Shown here: piece after piece, positions 44,676 to 53,890 of the stretch
Layout: every line of letters starts with the position of its first letter
Position numbering within the stretch: position 1 is the first letter of the stretch
Assembly: GCF_014138285.1 (NCBI RefSeq)
Contig: NZ_JACGXN010000001.1
Location: 1,663,314 to 1,727,313, forward strand
Reading direction: 5' to 3'
DNA: 64,000 nucleotides
DNA from: Phyllobacterium myrsinacearum
GTDB lineage: Bacteria > Pseudomonadota > Alphaproteobacteria > Rhizobiales > Rhizobiaceae
Position numbers and translations under genes: made by a program
Notes under the pieces: generated by a model
Told to the model about the DNA's origin: nothing
Database searches by the model: none
The model's input: only the letters and a program-made list of their open reading frames with translations

Positions 44676-45836
44676 ATGCGCCTGATTTCCCTATCAGCGA
44701 TCGGTTACCGGTCGCTGCAGTCGATCCGTCTGGATATCCGCCAACTCGCCGTGTTCATTGGCGAGAACGGTGTCGGTAAATCCAATCTTTATCGCGCCAT
44801 GCAGATGATAAAAGCCGCGGCGGAGGGTACGCTTTCCTATGAGATAGCGCGGGAGGGCGGTATGCAATCGGCGTTGTGGACCGGTAAACGCAAACCGGGC
44901 CCGGTAAGGATGATTTTCAGCGCTTCTTTTGACGATGACGAGGAAGCGATCCGGACCGGCCATGCCGTTCGAACGGGCTTTGCCCCGACTTACAGCATTG
45001 AGATAGGACTGAGACCCCCTGCTGCGGCAGGCTTTGCCTTTGAGCCTCAGATCAAGGAAGAAGCTCTCACCATCGATTCCGGGCGCCGGCCAGTCGAGAT
45101 GATGGGTCGCAAGGGGCCAGCCGTGTTCGCTCGCGACGATAGCGGCCGAAGAATCGAGCACCCGGTTCGGTTACTCGATTCGGAGACAGCACTCTCGACC
45201 CTTAGGAATGCTGGGCGATATCCCGAAATTGGGGATCTGCGGGCCACGATTCTCGGATGGCGATTTTATCATGGCTTCCGGACGGATCGCGATTCGCCGA
45301 TCCGCCAGCCCGCCTTGGCAATTACCGCGCCGATGCTGGATGAGGACGGCAAGAATCTGGCTGCTGTTTTCGCGACGCTGGTTCACATCCGCGAGGATAC
45401 CGCCGATCTTGATCATTGCGTTGCATCTGCCCTCGGCGGCGCAGTGCTGGATGTACCGGTTCCGGGCGAAACCGCAACATTCGGTTTGCAACTGCCGGAA
45501 TTCCCGCAACGCATCTTCCGGCCGGAAGAACTGTCAGACGGTCAGATCCGGTTTCTGGCGCTGGCGGGAGCATTGCTTTCCTATCGTTTGCCCCGGCTTA
45601 TCGCGCTGAATGAGCCGGAAACCAGCCTGCATCCGTCCATGCTTCCCGCGCTGGCTGAAATGATTACGAACGCCGCCGAACGGACACAGGTTTGGATCGT
45701 CACCCATTCGCGTATCCTTGCCGACGAAATTGAGGCGAGAACCGGCACGCGCGCCCTGACAGTGGTGCGTGACCATGGCGCCACAACCATCAAAGGCATG
45801 CGCCTGTCCGGTAGCTATGCGGATGACGACGACTGA
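44676..45836 (+). CDS. Stand-alone AAA (SMC/RecF-like) ATPase
   Basis: The 386-residue protein is an ABC-type AAA ATPase of the COG4637/OLD-like group. It shows Walker A GENGVGKSN (residues 29-37), an ABC signature LSDGQIRFLALAGALL near residue 289, Walker B LIALNEPETSLHP near residue 308, and an H-loop IVTHSRIL near 346. No TOPRIM, HNH or other effector domain is visible, nor a toxin partner next to it. A predicted role in DNA repair or defence cannot be supported further. It starts 21 bp after lptE and precedes the sulfonate genes. Confidence 0.8.
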   Translation: MRLISLSAIGYRSLQSIRLDIRQLAVFIGENGVGKSNLYRAMQMIKAAAEGTLSYEIAREGGMQSALWTGKRKPGPVRMIFSASFDDDEEAIRTGHAVRTGFAPTYSIEIGLRPPAAAGFAFEPQIKEEALTIDSGRRPVEMMGRKGPAVFARDDSGRRIEHPVRLLDSETALSTLRNAGRYPEIGDLRATILGWRFYHGFRTDRDSPIRQPALAITAPMLDEDGKNLAAVFATLVHIREDTADLDHCVASALGGAVLDVPVPGETATFGLQLPEFPQRIFRPEELSDGQIRFLALAGALLSYRLPRLIALNEPETSLHPSMLPALAEMITNAAERTQVWIVTHSRILADEIEARTGTRALTVVRDHGATTIKGMRLSGSYADDDD

Positions 45837-45985
45837 CGGTTTGTTTACCGTCATTTCTCTGGAGAAGCATCGCCGGAAGAAATAATTTTCTCCTAGCGGC
45901 AGAATCTTGGCAGATCGTAACTCTACAATTCGAGTAGAGGCGACCAGAGTTGGAACAGAAATGTTTCAACAGGTCAGGATCACCG
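45837..45985 (+). promoter_or_regulatory. Upstream region of tauA with dyad
   Basis: A perfect 6-bp dyad CTCTAC-N7-GTAGAG at 45921-45939 lies 47 bp before the tauA ATG. It could be an operator or part of the promoter. The adjacent GGAGAA...TTCTCC pair (near 45861 and 45887) could form a weak hairpin after the ATPase gene. Confidence 0.3.
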
Positions 45986-46993
45986 ATGTTTACCCGCCGC
46001 CATTTCCTTGCTGCGACGACTGTTCTCTTCAGTCTCGGGGCGTTTTCCACCGCACAGGCGGAAGATCTGAAGATTACTATCGGCTATCAGACGGTGGTCG
46101 AGCCATCGAAGGTCCCGCAGGCGGACGCTGCTTATGAAAAGGCAGCGGCCGCCAAAATCGATTGGCGGAAGTTTGATTCCGGAGCGGATGTCATCGCCGC
46201 AGTCGCTTCCGGCTCAGTTGATATCGGCTATGTCGGGTCCAGCCCGCTGGCGGCTGCCGCCAGCCGTGAGCTACCGATCCAGACCATTCTTGTCGTCGGC
46301 CTCATCGGCGAATCGGAAGCACTGGTCGCCCGCAACGGTTCCAATGTCAGCACGATTGCGGATTTGGCCGGCAAGAAAGTGGCTGTCCCCTTTGTGTCAA
46401 CGACACACTACAGCCTGCTTGCCGCATTGAAGCATGAAGGTGTCGATTCACAATCCGTCAATATCCTCAACCTGCGTCCGCCCGAGATCGCTGCAGCGTG
46501 GGAGCGTGGCGATATCGACGCGGCCTACGTGTGGGATCCGGCACTTGGCCAGATCAGGACCAGTGGGAAAATCATCGTCGATTCATCGAAGGTGGCGCAG
46601 TGGGGCGCGCCCACATTTGACGCCTGGATCGTCCGCACGGAATTCGCCGAAAAACACCCGGATGCCGTTCGCGATTTCGTCAAGGTAACCGGTGCGGCCT
46701 ATGCTGATTATCTGGCGAAACCGGATGCATGGTCCGCGACATCGCCGCAGGCCGAGAAGATCAGCCGCCTGACCGGTGCAAAGGTGGATGATGTGCCGCT
46801 TCTGTTGAAGGGCTATGTTTTCCCGACGCTGACGGAACAGGCGTCTGCCAAGTTTCTGGGGGGTGACACGGTTAAAGCAATTGCAGCCACGTCCGAGTTT
46901 CTCAAAGAGCAGGGGAAGATCGACGCTGTCCTTCCCGACTACTCGAAATATGCAACGGCAAAGTTCGTGGAGGCGGCAATCGCATCGAACTGA
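45986..46993 (+). CDS. tauA: Taurine ABC transporter, periplasmic binding protein
   Basis: TauA delivers taurine (2-aminoethanesulfonate) to the TauBC importer. The 335-residue precursor has a twin-residue-containing signal peptide (FTRRHFLAATTVLFSLGAF, cleaved near AQAED). The mature part follows E. coli TauA closely from memory: ITIGYQTVVEPSKVPQADAA, DWRKFDSGADVIAAVASG, VPFVSTTHYSLLAALKHEGV and WERGDIDAAYVWDPAL. The ORF opens at 45950, but AGGTCAGG before the ATG at 45986 and the signal peptide favour the later start. It leads tauABC. Confidence 0.93.
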   Translation: MFTRRHFLAATTVLFSLGAFSTAQAEDLKITIGYQTVVEPSKVPQADAAYEKAAAAKIDWRKFDSGADVIAAVASGSVDIGYVGSSPLAAAASRELPIQTILVVGLIGESEALVARNGSNVSTIADLAGKKVAVPFVSTTHYSLLAALKHEGVDSQSVNILNLRPPEIAAAWERGDIDAAYVWDPALGQIRTSGKIIVDSSKVAQWGAPTFDAWIVRTEFAEKHPDAVRDFVKVTGAAYADYLAKPDAWSATSPQAEKISRLTGAKVDDVPLLLKGYVFPTLTEQASAKFLGGDTVKAIAATSEFLKEQGKIDAVLPDYSKYATAKFVEAAIASN

Positions 46994-47024
46994 GTTCAAA
47001 TCTTGATAGTGCGGGGGCGTTCGT

Positions 47025-47879
47025 GTGTCCTTTCCGGTCTTCGGGGTACCCACTCCCCCGACCGCCGGAAAGGCCACGGACGCCGCCGTTCAACCGGTAG
47101 ACCCCATGGCACATCTCGTTCTCGATCATGTTTCCGTTCACTACGAAGGTCAGACGCAGCCAGCCGTCGTGCAGGCCAGCATTTCTGTCAAATCGGGTGA
47201 TTTCGTCGTGCTGGTGGGCCGGTCCGGTTGCGGCAAGACGACATTGCTCAACACGGCTGCCGGATTGGTCACGCCTACCGGAGGAGCGGTGACGGTGGAT
47301 GGGAGAAACATCACGTCACCGGGTGCTGATCGCGCCGTTGTATTTCAGAATGACGCGCTATTTCCCTGGTTGAGCGTAAAGGACAATGTCGGCTTTGCCC
47401 TGAAACTGCGCGGAGTGCCTCAACAGGAAAGGGACGCTGCCGCAACGCGCCTGCTTGAACGGGTCAAGCTCGATGGCATCGGCGGTAAGGCGATCTGGGA
47501 ATTGTCCGGCGGTATGCGCCAAAGGGTTGGGCTCGCCCGGGCACTGGCGGCGGAGCCGGATTTTCTGTTGATGGACGAGCCGCTGGGTGCACTTGATGCC
47601 TTGACGCGTGAGCGTATGCAGACACTGCTTCTCGATATCTGGGCCGCCAACTCCGTTGGCGTTCTTATGGTGACCCACGGCATTGACGAGGCGCTGCTGC
47701 TCGCAACGCGTATCGTGGTGCTCGCTCCGGGTCCAGGTAGGATTGTCAGGCAGATGGAGGCCGGTTTTGGCCGCCGCTATGTGGGCGGCGAACCCGTACG
47801 GTCGATCAAGGCTGACCCGGCGTTCAATCGGGCCCGTGCCGAGCTCGAGGATTCCATCTTCGAAGGAGAGACTGCATGA
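47025..47879 (+). CDS. tauB: Taurine ABC transporter, ATP-binding protein
   Basis: The 284-residue protein powers taurine import. It has Walker A GRSGCGKTT near residue 65, the Q-loop VVFQNDALFPWLSV, the signature LSGGMRQRVGLARALAA near 160, Walker B FLLMDEPLGALDAL near 182, and the H-loop MVTHGIDEAL. The GTG at 47025 gives a 27-residue lead before MAHLVLDHVSV; an ATG at 47106 is the other possible start and fits homologues better, though neither has a clear Shine-Dalgarno. Its stop overlaps the tauC start (ATGA). Confidence 0.92.
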   Translation: MSFPVFGVPTPPTAGKATDAAVQPVDPMAHLVLDHVSVHYEGQTQPAVVQASISVKSGDFVVLVGRSGCGKTTLLNTAAGLVTPTGGAVTVDGRNITSPGADRAVVFQNDALFPWLSVKDNVGFALKLRGVPQQERDAAATRLLERVKLDGIGGKAIWELSGGMRQRVGLARALAAEPDFLLMDEPLGALDALTRERMQTLLLDIWAANSVGVLMVTHGIDEALLLATRIVVLAPGPGRIVRQMEAGFGRRYVGGEPVRSIKADPAFNRARAELEDSIFEGETA

Positions 47880-48727
47880 CACTCTCCATAGAAGCCAGCG
47901 GTGATATTGCAGATGCTGCTGTCGGGAGCGTACCGACGGAGCCGAAGGCAAAGCCCTCAGCGAAACGAACTGCGCGCATTGCCAGCGCAGTGACCGTTAC
48001 TGGCTTGCTGCTGCTCTGGATCGTCTCGGCGCATTTCAAACTGGTTTCTCCGGTTTTTCTGCCCTCACCGGCGGCGGTGCTGTGGAAGTTCTATTCAGTC
48101 GCGACCAATGGTTTTGTCGACGCCACATTGTGGCAGCATCTCCTTGCAAGCCTGTTGCGGGTGTTTGCCGCGCTGTTGTTTGCATTGCTTGTGGCTGTTC
48201 CCGCAGGCATCGCCATTGGTGTCAGTGCCGTCGGGCGCGGCATATTCGATCCGATCATCGAGTTCATCAGACCGATTCCGCCGCTGGCCTATCTGCCGCT
48301 GGTCATTATCTGGTTTGGCATAGGCGAGCCGTCCAAGATCCTGGTGATCGCGATTGCCATGCTGGCGCCCATTGCCATTTCAACGGCCGCGGGTGTCAAA
48401 GGTGCATCCCTCGACCGGATCAATGCTGCGAGGGCGCTCGGGGCCACACGGTTGCAGGTTATCCGTCATGTGATTTTGCCAAGTGCACTTCCCAACATCC
48501 TGACCGGGTTGCGTATTGCGCTAGGTGCAGGATGGTCGACGCTGGTTGCCGCCGAACTGGTGGCTGCCACACGCGGCCTTGGATTTATGATTCAGTCCGC
48601 GGCGCAGTTTCTGGTCACGGATGTGGTTATCATGGGCATTTTCGTTATTGCCGGTGTGGCGTTCATTCTGGAGATCGGAATCCGGCGGCTCGAGCGGCTA
48701 CTCGTGCCTTGGGCCGGGAAGGAATAA
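47876..48727 (+). CDS. tauC: Taurine ABC transporter, permease
   Basis: The 283-residue inner-membrane protein has about six helices after a polar N-terminal tail of 35 residues. It carries the BPD_transp_1 coupling motif INAARALGATRLQVIRHVIL with PSALPNILTGLRIALG, which contacts the ATPase. The order and length fit TauC/SsuC permeases. The start overlaps the tauB stop by 4 bp, so the two are translationally coupled. A 217-bp gap then separates it from ssuA. Confidence 0.92.
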   Translation: MTLSIEASGDIADAAVGSVPTEPKAKPSAKRTARIASAVTVTGLLLLWIVSAHFKLVSPVFLPSPAAVLWKFYSVATNGFVDATLWQHLLASLLRVFAALLFALLVAVPAGIAIGVSAVGRGIFDPIIEFIRPIPPLAYLPLVIIWFGIGEPSKILVIAIAMLAPIAISTAAGVKGASLDRINAARALGATRLQVIRHVILPSALPNILTGLRIALGAGWSTLVAAELVAATRGLGFMIQSAAQFLVTDVVIMGIFVIAGVAFILEIGIRRLERLLVPWAGKE

Positions 48728-48944
48728 ATTGCTCGCAAATGAGAGGCACGGCGTGAAATCGCCCGCCTTTGCTTGAGCGGGCGCGGTTATCGGAAAACCA
48801 ATCCGCATAGCCTGCATTATATGAAATATATTTTCTCTATAGAAATAGTCGGGTTGAATAGCATTGCAGCAGTTCCTGATCAGACAGGAGACCGTCGATC
48901 GCTTTTGATGACGTGTTCCCAACCGGCAGAATTGCGAGAGACCC
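48728..48944 (+). promoter_or_regulatory. tauC-ssuA intergenic region, probable second promoter
   Basis: This 217-bp gap has no ORF. An AT-rich segment (near 48820-48850) includes the dyad TTTCT-CTAT-AGAAA, a reasonable place for a promoter or operator for ssuADCB. No terminator hairpin was seen after tauC. Confidence 0.35.
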
Positions 48945-49901
48945 ATGTCCATACTGACACGCAGATTATTTGGTGCAGCTGTATTGGCTGTTGCGGCACT
49001 GGCTGCAACGGCCTCTTTTGCCGTCGAACCGTTACAGGAATTCAAGATCGGCTTTCAGAAAACGAGCTTGCCGGTCATTGCCCAGCAGCAGAAGGTCGTT
49101 GAAAAGGCGCTCGAGCCGAAAGGCATCAAGGTCAAATGGGTCGAATTTTCTGCTGGTCCGCCATTGGTTGAGGCGCTGAATGTCGGCAGCATCAATGTGG
49201 GATGGGTTGGCGATGCCCCGCCGATCTTCGGACAGTCCGCGGGTTCGGCCATTGTCTATGTCGCTGCGCTGCCATCCAATGGCAAAGGTGAGGCGATTTT
49301 CGTCAAGCCGGGTTCTTCAATCCAGTCTCTGGCCGATCTGAAAGGCAAGAAGGTTGGTGTTGGCAAGGGAACAAGTGCGCACAACCTGCTCGTGGCTGCC
49401 CTTGAAAAGGCGAAGGTCGGTTATGACGAGATCACGCCCATCTACCTCAGTCCCGCCGATGCAGCGGCAGCCTTTGCCAGCGACAAGATTGATGCGTGGG
49501 CGGTCTGGGATCCGTTCTTTGCCATTGCCGAAACCCGTTATCAGCCCCGCATTCTGGCGCGCTCCAGTGATGTGCTCGACGTCAACACGTACTTTCTGGC
49601 AAACCGCGACTTCGCCGCTGCGCATCCCGATGTCGTGACCACAACGGTTGCCGCCTTGAAGGAAGCCGCCACATGGGCCGATGCAAACAAGGACAAGGTT
49701 GCAGCGGCGCTGCATGAAGTTACAGGTGTTCCGCTCGAAGCGCAGACCATTGCAGCAAACCGTTCCGTATTCGGGATCTTTCCAATCACTCCCGAGATCA
49801 TCGCGCATCAACAGGAAACGGCGGATCGTTTCTTCAAGCTGAAACTGATCCCGAAAGCCATCAAGATTTCCGATGCCGTTTGGACGGCACCCGGTAACTG
49901 A
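48945..49901 (+). CDS. ssuA: Aliphatic sulfonate ABC transporter, periplasmic binding protein
   Basis: SsuA captures alkanesulfonates. The 318-residue precursor has a signal peptide ([20 protein letters not shown], cleaved near SFAVE). The mature protein shows [36 protein letters not shown]-like and [20 protein letters not shown] segments typical of SsuA, and is clearly different from the TauA encoded 2 kb upstream. It opens an ssuADCB gene order with ssuD starting 58 bp later. Confidence 0.92.
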   Translation: MSILTRRLFGAAVLAVAALAATASFAVEPLQEFKIGFQKTSLPVIAQQQKVVEKALEPKGIKVKWVEFSAGPPLVEALNVGSINVGWVGDAPPIFGQSAGSAIVYVAALPSNGKGEAIFVKPGSSIQSLADLKGKKVGVGKGTSAHNLLVAALEKAKVGYDEITPIYLSPADAAAAFASDKIDAWAVWDPFFAIAETRYQPRILARSSDVLDVNTYFLANRDFAAAHPDVVTTTVAALKEAATWADANKDKVAAALHEVTGVPLEAQTIAANRSVFGIFPITPEIIAHQQETADRFFKLKLIPKAIKISDAVWTAPGN

Positions 49902-49959
49902 GCAAACAACTGGGGATGTGGAACCCATCCCGCACCTTGGAAAGAACTGGATACCCGTC

Positions 49960-51129
49960 ATGACGCAGCCAGCAAACGCCTCGCAAGCCCCGCTCGACTT
50001 TTTCTGGTTCATTCCAACCCATGGGGATGGAACCTATCTTGGGTCGGAGACACAGCAACGGCCGCCCGAGTTCGCCTATTTCAAGGAGATTGCCCAGGCC
50101 GTGGACCGGTTGGGTTTCCCGGGCGTGCTGCTGCCGACGGGGCAAAGCTGTGAAGACTCCTGGATTACGGCCACAGGTCTTGCCGCCCATACGGAGCGAT
50201 TGAAGTTTCTGGTTGCACTGCGCCCCGGCATTGTCTCGCCAGCTTTTGCCGCGCGGCAGACTGCGGCGCTTGATCGGCTCAGCAACGGCCGACTGCTGCT
50301 CAACGTGGTTGTCGGCGGCAACCCGACGGAACTCGCAGGCGATGGCGTCTTCCTGCCGCATGATCAACGTTACGAACAGGCGGCCGAGTTCCTGAAAATC
50401 TGGCGGGGACTGGTGACCGGCGAGACCGTTGATTTCGAGGGCAAGCATTACCGCGTTCAGGGCGGGCGGCTCGATTTGTTGCCGGTTCAGACCCCGCCGC
50501 CGCTTTACTTTGGCGGATCATCCGATGCGGGTCAGGATCTGGCAGCCGAGCAGGTGGATATGTATCTGACCTGGGGTGAACCAGTGGCGCAGGTTGCCGA
50601 AAAGATCGAGCGCGCGCGCAAGAGGGCAGCACTCAAGGGGCGCAAGCTGCGGTTCGGCATAAGGCTGCATTTCATTGTTCGCGAAACCGAGGACGAGGCT
50701 TGGGCAGCGGCTGACAGGCTGATCAGCCGCGTGACCGATGCGCAGATCGAGATTGCGCAGCAGCGCTTCCTCAAGGAAATGGATTCGGTTGGTCAGCGCC
50801 GCATGGCGGAACTGCATGGCGGACGTCGTGACAAGCTGCTTGTCGGGCCCAATCTGTGGGCAGGTGTCGGGCTGGTGCGCGGCGGTGCGGGCACAGCGCT
50901 GGTTGGTAATCCCGAAAGCATTGCGGCGCGGATCCGCGAATATCAGGACGTGGGTATCGATACAATTATCGGCTCCGGTTATCCGCATCTTGAAGAAGCC
51001 TATCGCGTCGCCGAGCTATTGTTCCCGAAATTGGGATTGGGTGGGCGGAAGAACACACTTCGACAAGAGATTGCGAACGAATTTGCCGTTGGTTCACACG
51101 GAGCCAAGCGGTTGCAGGCTACTTCATGA
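49960..51129 (+). CDS. ssuD: FMNH2-dependent alkanesulfonate monooxygenase
   Basis: SsuD is a luciferase-fold enzyme that uses FMNH2 and O2 to release sulfite from alkanesulfonates, giving the aldehyde. The 389-residue protein has [20 protein letters not shown] at the start, [40 protein letters not shown] and [20 protein letters not shown], all family segments. The ORF opens at 49873 but the ATG at 49960 gives the usual N-terminus. The flavin reductase gene ssuE is not in the window. Its stop overlaps ssuC (ATGA). Confidence 0.94.
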   Translation: MTQPANASQAPLDFFWFIPTHGDGTYLGSETQQRPPEFAYFKEIAQAVDRLGFPGVLLPTGQSCEDSWITATGLAAHTERLKFLVALRPGIVSPAFAARQTAALDRLSNGRLLLNVVVGGNPTELAGDGVFLPHDQRYEQAAEFLKIWRGLVTGETVDFEGKHYRVQGGRLDLLPVQTPPPLYFGGSSDAGQDLAAEQVDMYLTWGEPVAQVAEKIERARKRAALKGRKLRFGIRLHFIVRETEDEAWAAADRLISRVTDAQIEIAQQRFLKEMDSVGQRRMAELHGGRRDKLLVGPNLWAGVGLVRGGAGTALVGNPESIAARIREYQDVGIDTIIGSGYPHLEEAYRVAELLFPKLGLGGRKNTLRQEIANEFAVGSHGAKRLQATS

Positions 51130-51905
51130 GCAGGGCGCTTCAATCCATCGGCCGTAGCGCCATAGGTTGGCTGCTTCCCGCCCTTCTGCTTGTCGGGTGG
51201 GAAATCGCATCCCGCGCCGGTGTCATCTCGGCCAATGTCCTGCCTGCACCTTCTGCCGTGGGCGCAGCTTTCTGGAAACTGCTTCTGTCAGGCGAACTGC
51301 TTGAAAATATACGCATATCGACGCTGCGGGCCTTGAGCGGCTTCGCCGTCGGCGGTGCCATCGGCTTTGGTCTCGGCCTTGCCAACGGGCTTTCAGCGCT
51401 CAGCCGCGGCCTCACCGACACCACCATCCAGATGATCCGCAATATCCCGCATCTTGCGCTGATCCCGCTGGTGATCCTGTGGTTCGGTATCGACGAGGAA
51501 GCAAAACTGTTTCTGGTTGCGCTCGGCGTTTTCTTTCCGATCTACATCAATACGCTTCTCGGTATTCAGGGTGTCGATCCGCAATTGGTTGAAATGGGCC
51601 GTATCTACGGCATGTCCCGTTCACAACTGTTTGTCCGGGTTATCCTGCCGGGCGCCTTGCCCTCCATCTTCGTCGGGCTGCGTTATGCGCTCGGGATCAT
51701 GTGGCTGACGCTGATTGTGGCCGAGACGATCTCCGCATCCTCCGGCCTTGGCTATATGGCCATGCAGGCTCGAGAGTTCCTGCTGATCGATGTGGTTGTC
51801 CTGTCAATCCTGATTTATGCGCTTCTCGGAAAACTCGCTGATACTTTGGCGCGCTATCTCGAGCGGCTTTGCCTGCAATGGCATCCCGCCTTTCAAAACG
51901 CGTGA
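51126..51905 (+). CDS. ssuC: Aliphatic sulfonate ABC transporter, permease
   Basis: The 259-residue inner-membrane protein has about six helices and the coupling motif [20 protein letters not shown] then [15 protein letters not shown]. It fits SsuC in length and sequence style and differs from the TauC encoded upstream. It is coupled to ssuD by a 4-bp ATGA overlap and is followed after 9 bp by ssuB, so transporter and oxygenase are made from one transcript. Confidence 0.92.
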   Translation: MSRALQSIGRSAIGWLLPALLLVGWEIASRAGVISANVLPAPSAVGAAFWKLLLSGELLENIRISTLRALSGFAVGGAIGFGLGLANGLSALSRGLTDTTIQMIRNIPHLALIPLVILWFGIDEEAKLFLVALGVFFPIYINTLLGIQGVDPQLVEMGRIYGMSRSQLFVRVILPGALPSIFVGLRYALGIMWLTLIVAETISASSGLGYMAMQAREFLLIDVVVLSILIYALLGKLADTLARYLERLCLQWHPAFQNA

Positions 51906-51914
51906 GGAACGACG

Positions 51915-52721
51915 ATGACTGCAGCAACCATTACTGCCCGCCAATCCTTTACCGAAACCACAGCGCGTGCGACCGTAACGGCACAGGAGCGCAAGATTGC
52001 CTTCTCGTTCCGTAACGTTACCAAACGCTTCGGTGACAAGACCGTGCTGCAGGGTGTCGACCTTGATGTGCATGACGGCCAGTTCGTTGCCGTGATCGGC
52101 AAGAGCGGATGTGGAAAGAGCACATTGCTGCGGTTGCTGGCCGGGCTCGACAAACCAACATCAGGCGAACTTGTTCATGCTGATGAAACAAAGGATCAGA
52201 AACGCACGCGCATCATGTTTCAGGAACCGCGTCTCCTGCCATGGGCACGGGTTGGAGCCAACGTGGATGTCGGGTTGACCGGTATCGCCAAAGGAGTGGA
52301 GGTCCGGAAGAAGAGCCTGGATATCCTTGCAGAAGTCGGATTGGCAGATCGCAGCGAAGAGTGGCCCTCGGTGTTGTCGGGTGGTCAACGTCAGCGGGTG
52401 GCTCTGGCGCGTGCGCTGGTTGGCCACCCCAGCATTCTGGCTCTGGACGAGCCGCTCGGTGCGCTTGATGCCCTGACCCGCATTGAAATGCAGCAATTGC
52501 TTGAACGTATCTGGCTCAGCAAGAAATTTACAGCAGTGCTGGTGACCCATGACGTGGCGGAAGCGGTTGCCCTCGCGGATCGTGTTGTTGTGATCGACAG
52601 CGGCCGGATTGCCCTTGATCTGCCCATTCCGGTGGAGCGGCCGCGGCGGCATGCGTCGCCGGAACTTGCCTTCTTCGAGCGCCAGATTCTGGACCAGCTT
52701 TACAAGCAAAAAACACCTTGA
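51915..52721 (+). CDS. ssuB: Aliphatic sulfonate ABC transporter, ATP-binding protein
   Basis: The 268-residue ATPase has Walker A GKSGCGKST near residue 62, Q-loop IMFQEPRLLPWARV, signature LSGGQRQRVALARALVG near 154, Walker B ILALDEPLGALDAL near 175, and H-loop VTHDVAEAVAL. A Thr/Ala-rich N-terminal lead of about 30 residues precedes the ATPase fold. It completes the SsuABC importer. An oxygenase gene follows 50 bp downstream on the same strand. Confidence 0.93.
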   Translation: MTAATITARQSFTETTARATVTAQERKIAFSFRNVTKRFGDKTVLQGVDLDVHDGQFVAVIGKSGCGKSTLLRLLAGLDKPTSGELVHADETKDQKRTRIMFQEPRLLPWARVGANVDVGLTGIAKGVEVRKKSLDILAEVGLADRSEEWPSVLSGGQRQRVALARALVGHPSILALDEPLGALDALTRIEMQQLLERIWLSKKFTAVLVTHDVAEAVALADRVVVIDSGRIALDLPIPVERPRRHASPELAFFERQILDQLYKQKTP

Positions 52722-52771
52722 AGTTGAATGCACCGAGATAGACAATCTGTTTGCATGCGGAGACCCGGACC

Positions 52772-53782
52772 ATGAGCGCCCTGCCCAAAACCGACACACT
52801 GCCAACACTTGATTTCAGGCGTTATCGTGATCCTGCGCAACGGGAAGCTTTCTTCGAGGACTTGCGCCATGCAGCGCGGACCTATGGTTTCTTCTATCTG
52901 AGTGGCCATGGCGTTTCAGAGCAATTGCAAAAAGATGTTGTCGCTGTTTCCAAACGGTTCTTTGCCATGCCGGACGTGGACAAGCTCGCCGTCGAAATGG
53001 TCAATTCCCCGCATTTTCGCGGTTACACCCGTGCGGGCTGGGAGCGGACCAAAGGACAGGCGGATTGGCGCGAGCAGTTTGATGTGGGAGCAGAAAGAGC
53101 GGTCGTCAAACAGGACACAGCAACGCCCGCATGGTCGCGGCTGCAGGGGCCGAATCAGTGGCCGGACACCCTGCCTGATCTGAAATCCACAGTGCTGGAA
53201 TGGCAGAACGAGCTGACCCGTGTTGCCATCGAGCTGCTGCAGGCCTTTGCAACAGCACTTGGGCAGGACAAGGATGTTTTCAAGCCGATCTATGAAAAGG
53301 CGCCCAACCAGCACCTGAAAATCATCCGCTATCCCGGCCGTGACGCAACAGGCAGCGATCAAGGTGTGGGCGCACACAAGGATAGCGGTTTTCTGACCCT
53401 GCTCCTGCAGGACGTGCAGGGCGGTTTGCAGGTGGAAAAGGATGGCGGGTGGATTGATGCCACACCGGTTTCCGGTACTTTCGTCATCAATATCGGTGAA
53501 ATTCTCGAGCTGGCCTCGAATGGTTATCTCAAGGCGACCGTGCACCGGGTCGTCACGCCGCCATCGGGTAAGGACAGGCTATCGGTCGCGTTCTTCTTCG
53601 GCGCGGATCTCAATGCCAATGTGCCTTTGTTGACGCTGCCGGACGATCTTGCGCGGGAAGCGGGTGGTGCCGACTCCGACCCGGACAATCCGTTGTTCCG
53701 GGAAGTCGGGCGCAACTATCTCAAGGGGCGCCTGCGCTCGCATCCGGATGTCGCACAGCGCCACCACGCTGATCTGTTGTAG
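52772..53782 (+). CDS. Isopenicillin-N-synthase-like Fe(II)/2-oxoglutarate dioxygenase
   Basis: The 336-residue protein belongs to the plant-type DIOX_N/2OG-FeII_Oxy family. The N-terminal DIOX_N part includes LPTLDFRRYRDPAQREAFFE and AARTYGFFYLSGHGV. The Fe(II) ligands are His202 and Asp204 in VGAHKDSGFLTLLLQD and the distal His near residue 257 in TVHRVVTPP; RLSVAFFF supplies the 2-oxoglutarate Arg. It is not TauD-like. GGAG before the ATG at 52772 is preferred to the codon at 52751. Being last in the sulfonate block, it may oxidise a sulfonate or a product of SsuD; this is an inference. Confidence 0.85.
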   Translation: MSALPKTDTLPTLDFRRYRDPAQREAFFEDLRHAARTYGFFYLSGHGVSEQLQKDVVAVSKRFFAMPDVDKLAVEMVNSPHFRGYTRAGWERTKGQADWREQFDVGAERAVVKQDTATPAWSRLQGPNQWPDTLPDLKSTVLEWQNELTRVAIELLQAFATALGQDKDVFKPIYEKAPNQHLKIIRYPGRDATGSDQGVGAHKDSGFLTLLLQDVQGGLQVEKDGGWIDATPVSGTFVINIGEILELASNGYLKATVHRVVTPPSGKDRLSVAFFFGADLNANVPLLTLPDDLAREAGGADSDPDNPLFREVGRNYLKGRLRSHPDVAQRHHADLL

Positions 53783-53830
53783 TTCTTTGGCCGGTACGAG
53801 GCGGGTTGATTTCGCCAGCGACACCCATAA

Positions 53831-53869
53831 ACAAAACGCCCGCCGGTTTTGAACCGGCGGGCGTTTTGT
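53831..53869. terminator. Strong bidirectional terminator between the dioxygenase gene and tal
   Basis: A perfect 18-bp stem (53831-53848 with 53852-53869) closes on a 3-nt loop, with T-rich tails on both strands. It separates two convergent genes. Confidence 0.92.
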
Positions 53870-53890
53870 CTTAAAAGGGATATGCCTGTA

